A program made the translations under genes and the position numbers. The notes under the pieces were generated by a model. That model made no database searches. It was given only the letters and a program-made list of their open reading frames with translations, and was not told where the DNA came from. Positions 4,123-6,397 of a stretch of DNA of 6,397 nucleotides are shown in pieces; within the stretch, counting starts at the first letter, position 1, and each line of letters opens with the position of its first letter. Source of the stretch: Planctomycetaceae bacterium UBA969 (GTDB lineage: Bacteria > Planctomycetota > Planctomycetia > Gemmatales > Gemmataceae). Location: assembly GCA_002303765.1 (NCBI GenBank), contig DBCB01000067.1, positions 184-6,580 of the forward strand. Reading direction: 5' to 3'.

Positions 4123-5291
4123 CCCACAAAAGGGGAAAGGGTGGACGAGCCATCGTTGAGGGTGATGGGGGAACGCAACCAGGGTTGGCCATCGACCCGG
4201 GCGACAAAGCGCCATGCGCCTTGGTTGGAAGTGAACGCAACATGTTCGGAGAAAGCGATCTCTACTTCACGTCTATCCCCGATCAGGTAGTGGTGCAGAT
4301 CTAAAAGTAGAACATCGCCTAGGGTGTTAAGTGCGGGCAGCTTTTCGGTGATGACAACAGGGATGCCAAAAAGCACCATTGCGGGTTTATCGCGAGCGTT
4401 ATCAAGATAGATTGCGCTACCTGCTGAAGTGGACATTTGAAAAAGCTCGCCCGCAACGGTAGGGTGCATGGCCCAAACGGTGCTTGAAGGCGCCCAGCCT
4501 GGCATAAGGCGAGCTAGCATGGTTGCTGCATCTTCGAGAGCGAACGCACTTGCAGCACTGCGAGCCACGCTGATCAAAGCGTTGGAATTAAGAATCCCAA
4601 GAGGCTTGCCCACGCCATCGCCTCGCAAAAACGCATGATCTTCATGCCAGGCGATTGCTCTGCCAAACAAGGTTATCAAAAGCTGTTCGAGCCCGATCGC
4701 GCTATCTTCCAACAAGGAGTTGCTGACCCTGCTATAGCCTGAAAGTTCGTGGGCGACGAGCTCGACTTGTCTGAAGACAGGCTCGGTTTCATTAAAGGTA
4801 ACGCTTTCTTCGGTCCATCGGGCAACGATGCCACCTAGAAATGCGCTATCGCTGGAAGCGGGAACGGTGGTGGAATCGAGGCATGGCACCTGAACTGCCC
4901 GCGAAGCCATGGGGATGAGTGTAGCTCTGGGCCTTACCACAGATTTTTCACTTGCAGTTTGTAGCAGCTTATCTGTGAACTCGGTAGGAACGAGGTAGCC
5001 GCCTTGGGTTCCGACAGAGGTGTTAAGAGCAGATTTTCCATCGGAGGGGTAGGATTGATACTTACGTTCGAGGGTGCGCCAATCGTTTTTGCGAACGCAA
5101 ACAAGCCAGTCGCCAAAGGATTTGCCTTTAGGGTCTGCTTGATCATGGCCGAAAATAAGCTGTGCTGCATTCTTGCGCGAAAGCTGTTGCGATTTCGCAA
5201 AGTCCGCCAAGGCCTGCTCTGCCAATCCTGCATCTGCTTGAGAATTATGAATCGGGAAGTTGGCAAGGGAATCATGTTCAACAGGTTGCAT
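4107..5291 (-). CDS. HK97-fold major capsid protein (394 aa)
   Basis: This is the main shell subunit. Family marks include TQGGYLVPTEFTDKLLQ (about 95-111), the start of the mature HK97-fold domain. Further on are RWTEESVTF...FRQVELVAHELSGYSRVSNSLLEDS (the E-loop to spine-helix region), then GRAIAWHEDHAFLRGDGVGKPLGILN. A C-terminal part, FGIPVVITEKLPAL.GDVLLLDLHHYLIGDRR, resembles the A-domain and P-domain ending of this family. Residues 1 to about 90 are helical and polar, with SFGDWLVCVR at 58-67, and fit a delta (scaffold) domain cut off by the neighbouring protease. The start at 5291 is chosen because AGAAAGGA lies 7 bases upstream and 47 bases separate it from the protease stop. An upstream frame extension of 41 codons overlaps the protease gene and has a non-capsid composition. 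Complete and in the normal size range. Confidence 0.93.
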   Translation of the reverse strand: MQPVEHDSLANFPIHNSQADAGLAEQALADFAKSQQLSRKNAAQLIFGHDQADPKGKSFGDWLVCVRKNDWRTLERKYQSYPSDGKSALNTSVGTQGGYLVPTEFTDKLLQTASEKSVVRPRATLIPMASRAVQVPCLDSTTVPASSDSAFLGGIVARWTEESVTFNETEPVFRQVELVAHELSGYSRVSNSLLEDSAIGLEQLLITLFGRAIAWHEDHAFLRGDGVGKPLGILNSNALISVARSAASAFALEDAATMLARLMPGWAPSSTVWAMHPTVAGELFQMSTSAGSAIYLDNARDKPAMVLFGIPVVITEKLPALNTLGDVLLLDLHHYLIGDRREVEIAFSEHVAFTSNQGAWRFVARVDGQPWLRSPITLNDGSSTLSPFVGLAVG

Positions 5292-5338
5292 GGTGCAATC
5301 CTTTCTAAAGAGGTGAAGGGCAAGGGAAAACAAAAGAA

Positions 5339-5974
5339 TCAAGCGTGCACGGTTTGCACTAAAGCGTGTGGCTGCGCAGGGAAGGCACAGCAGGCGTATT
5401 CGAGCAAAAGCCATTTTTCGATAATGAGGTTAACGTTAATAAGACTTGGAGTGTCTCTTATTTCTTGAGAGGTTGGGCTGCGTGCAGAGAGGGGCAGAAA
5501 ACCAATGGATTTCCCGGCTAATAGCCCTGTTTGAACAAGAGCGAATATCTGATCGGGTATCCAAGGGAGATTTTGCGGGAATGATTCTGGCCTTGTTGGG
5601 TAGATTGTTTTCGCTTTGATCCCTTTGAAGCCTGATTCTGCGCTAGGTTTCCTCCAGGCAGAAAGGCCCACCGGTGCCAACTCGTAATTGTGGTTGAGCG
5701 TCACCACGGGGTTGGCACCAAAAAGCGAATCGTCCATGCCGTTGGCTAGAACGATGTCGCCGCTCCTATCGATCGATTCTTCACTGATCCAAGAAACATC
5801 GGATCTTTGTGTGTTGGCGGCATCCAATGATTGATTGGTTGAAACCTTGGTTGCAAGGGGGGTGCGCTTGAGGGTGTAGATAGGATCACTGGGCAAAGAT
5901 TTTACAATTGCTTCCAACCGATAGGCGAGGTGATCGGGTAGTGGAATGTTGAAGGGGCCGTGTGCTTGTGCCAT
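5339..5974 (-). CDS. HK97-type prohead protease, peptidase S78 family (211 aa)
   Basis: The protease assembles inside the prohead and trims the capsid delta domain. The core has the family order: DRSGDIVLANGMD (69-81), NPVVTLNHNYELAPVG (88-103) with the probable catalytic H95, and TGLLAGKSIGFLP (149-161) with the probable nucleophile S156. The closing segment is IEKWLLLEYACCAFPAQPHAL (185-205), where E192 would be the third residue. The usual ending of this segment, roughly S.VP.PANP.A, is here ACCAFPAQPHA, a diverged form. Residues 1-50 precede the core and are not recognised. AGAGGA lies 7 bases before the ATG. The gene is directly upstream of its expected substrate, which supports the call strongly. 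The final 8 residues look like a short tail without the long C-terminal extension sometimes seen. Confidence 0.85.
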   Translation of the reverse strand: MAQAHGPFNIPLPDHLAYRLEAIVKSLPSDPIYTLKRTPLATKVSTNQSLDAANTQRSDVSWISEESIDRSGDIVLANGMDDSLFGANPVVTLNHNYELAPVGLSAWRKPSAESGFKGIKAKTIYPTRPESFPQNLPWIPDQIFALVQTGLLAGKSIGFLPLSARSPTSQEIRDTPSLINVNLIIEKWLLLEYACCAFPAQPHALVQTVHA

Positions 5975-6067
5975 TTTCGATTCCTCTGGTTGAGTAGATT
6001 TTTTTAATGTAGACCGATTAAGTGCGATGGGTGCAGATGAGTTTTTGATAAAAGGTAAAGTTTCTGT
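5975..6067 (-). other. Gap between the zinc-ribbon gene and the prohead protease
   Basis: These 93 bases are A+T rich on the minus strand, with runs such as ACATTAAAAAAATC close to the protease ribosome site. A promoter for the protease-capsid genes could lie here. No -35/-10 pair with good spacing was found, so nothing firm is claimed. Confidence 0.3.
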
Positions 6068-6274
6068 TTAGCGTTCGTAGCCTTTACAGCCACAAGAAAA
6101 TCTGGGGCCGTGCCTGCGCATGATTGCGATGAGGGGAAAACTGCAAACAGGGCAGCGAACGGTGGTAAGGGGATCGATCTCTCCCGAAAATAAATCGGTT
6201 TCTTTGGGAAGTGGTTTGGTGTTCCAGAAGATGTTAGTGTCTGGGTTGGAATTATCTTGGTGTGGTTTTATCAT
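6068..6274 (-). CDS. Small Cys4 zinc-ribbon-like protein (68 aa)
   Basis: The C-terminal half carries four cysteines, CPVC (41-44) and CGC (61-63), giving C-X2-C-X16-C-X-C with basic residues between (MRRHGPR). This fits a small zinc ribbon that could bind nucleic acid or a protein partner. The N-terminal 40 residues are polar and contain a possible linear motif region (FWNTKPLPKETDLFSGEIDP). No strong Shine-Dalgarno was found (GAAAG about 9 bases upstream), so the start is less secure. It lies between an unidentified upstream gene and the prohead protease, in the position where portal or terminase genes usually are, and may regulate or assist packaging. That role is a guess. Confidence 0.6.
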   Translation of the reverse strand: MIKPHQDNSNPDTNIFWNTKPLPKETDLFSGEIDPLTTVRCPVCSFPLIAIMRRHGPRFSCGCKGYER

Positions 6275-6303
6275 AGGTGTGGCTTTCTAAAGTAGAGAAT
6301 AAA

Positions 6304-6397
6304 TCAGATGGAAAAAAGAGGCTTCTGGAGTTTTGCTTTTTGCGAAAGGAGGTGTAGGCGGGCATCCCAATGGGGGGTCCAGCCGCGCCTGCGGAGG
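6304..6397 (-). CDS. C-terminal fragment of an unidentified upstream gene (partial)
   Basis: The minus frame ending at the TGA (6306-6304) reads into the window edge as LRRRGWTPHWDARLHLLSQ and then KAKLQKPLFSI. Its mix of Trp, charged residues and a helical ending is more protein-like than the Pro-rich alternative frame ending at a TAG further left. It stops 29 bases before the zinc-ribbon gene, a normal operon spacing. In a head module one would expect a portal or terminase gene here, but 30 residues do not allow that call. Confidence 0.35.
   Translation of the reverse strand, partial: LRRRGWTPHWDARLHLLSQKAKLQKPLFSI

Noticed and set aside
5292..5414. Upstream extension of the capsid gene by 41 codons
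   Set aside because: It would overlap the protease gene by 76 bases, and its Arg/Cys/Leu-rich text is unlike capsid N-termini. A good ribosome site precedes the ATG at 5291 instead.
5004..5468. Plus-strand open frame of 154 codons over the capsid N-terminus and protease C-terminus
   Set aside because: It overlaps two strongly supported genes on the other strand, has a Cys/Lys-rich composition without domain features, and lacks a Shine-Dalgarno site.
6290..6397. Alternative minus frame at the right edge ending in a TAG near 6290
   Set aside because: It is Pro-rich text (PPLGCPPTPPF) with little protein character. The neighbouring frame ending at 6304 is a better, though still weak, candidate.

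Overview
This window looks like the head-structure part of a tailed-phage-type (HK97-fold) gene cluster in a bacterial chromosome or provirus. All convincing genes lie on the minus strand, so transcription runs from the right edge to the left. Base composition is moderate (about half G+C by eye). Most genes carry clear Shine-Dalgarno sequences (AAGGAG type). Several proteins resemble sequences I recall from Planctomycetota: the capsid protein with its FGDWL motif, the small SPDLAAVP/EPDVANIP proteins, and the large secreted peptidase-like protein. The host assignment is an inference from memory and could not be tested here.

Layout in transcription order, right to left: the tail end of an unidentified gene (6397-6304); a 68-residue Cys4 zinc-ribbon-like protein (6274-6068); an HK97-type (S78) prohead protease (5974-5339); a 394-residue HK97-fold major capsid protein (5291-4107); a small beta-rich structural protein (4041-3613); a block of three hairpins (3600-3450); a gp6-like head-tail connector (3411-2899, GTG start); two small paralogous proteins that are probably head-completion or adaptor proteins (2886-2548 and 2537-2214); a 438-residue secreted, membrane-anchored protein with a papain/C39-like domain and a probable thioredoxin-like domain (2177-861); a second block of three hairpins (848-682); an ASCH-domain protein (535-140); and a repeat-rich non-coding edge (139-1).

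The genes fit head assembly. The protease would cut the N-terminal delta domain off the capsid protein and the connectors would close the portal vertex. No tail-tube, tape-measure, baseplate or fibre gene follows the connectors. The cluster passes straight to the secreted peptidase-like protein, the ASCH gene and repeat-rich DNA. A tailless or tail-borrowing element, a gene-transfer-agent-like cassette or a decayed prophage are all possible.

The most unusual signal is a family of six hairpins in two blocks 2.7 kb apart. Two versions share flanks and a nearly identical 6-base loop but differ by three compensated base pairs in the stem, and occur in opposite orientations. On the transcribed strand every hairpin is followed by a short pyrimidine/T run. 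Each block begins 12 bases after a stop codon, so they may act as terminators or attenuators, possibly spread by copying of a mobile hairpin repeat.
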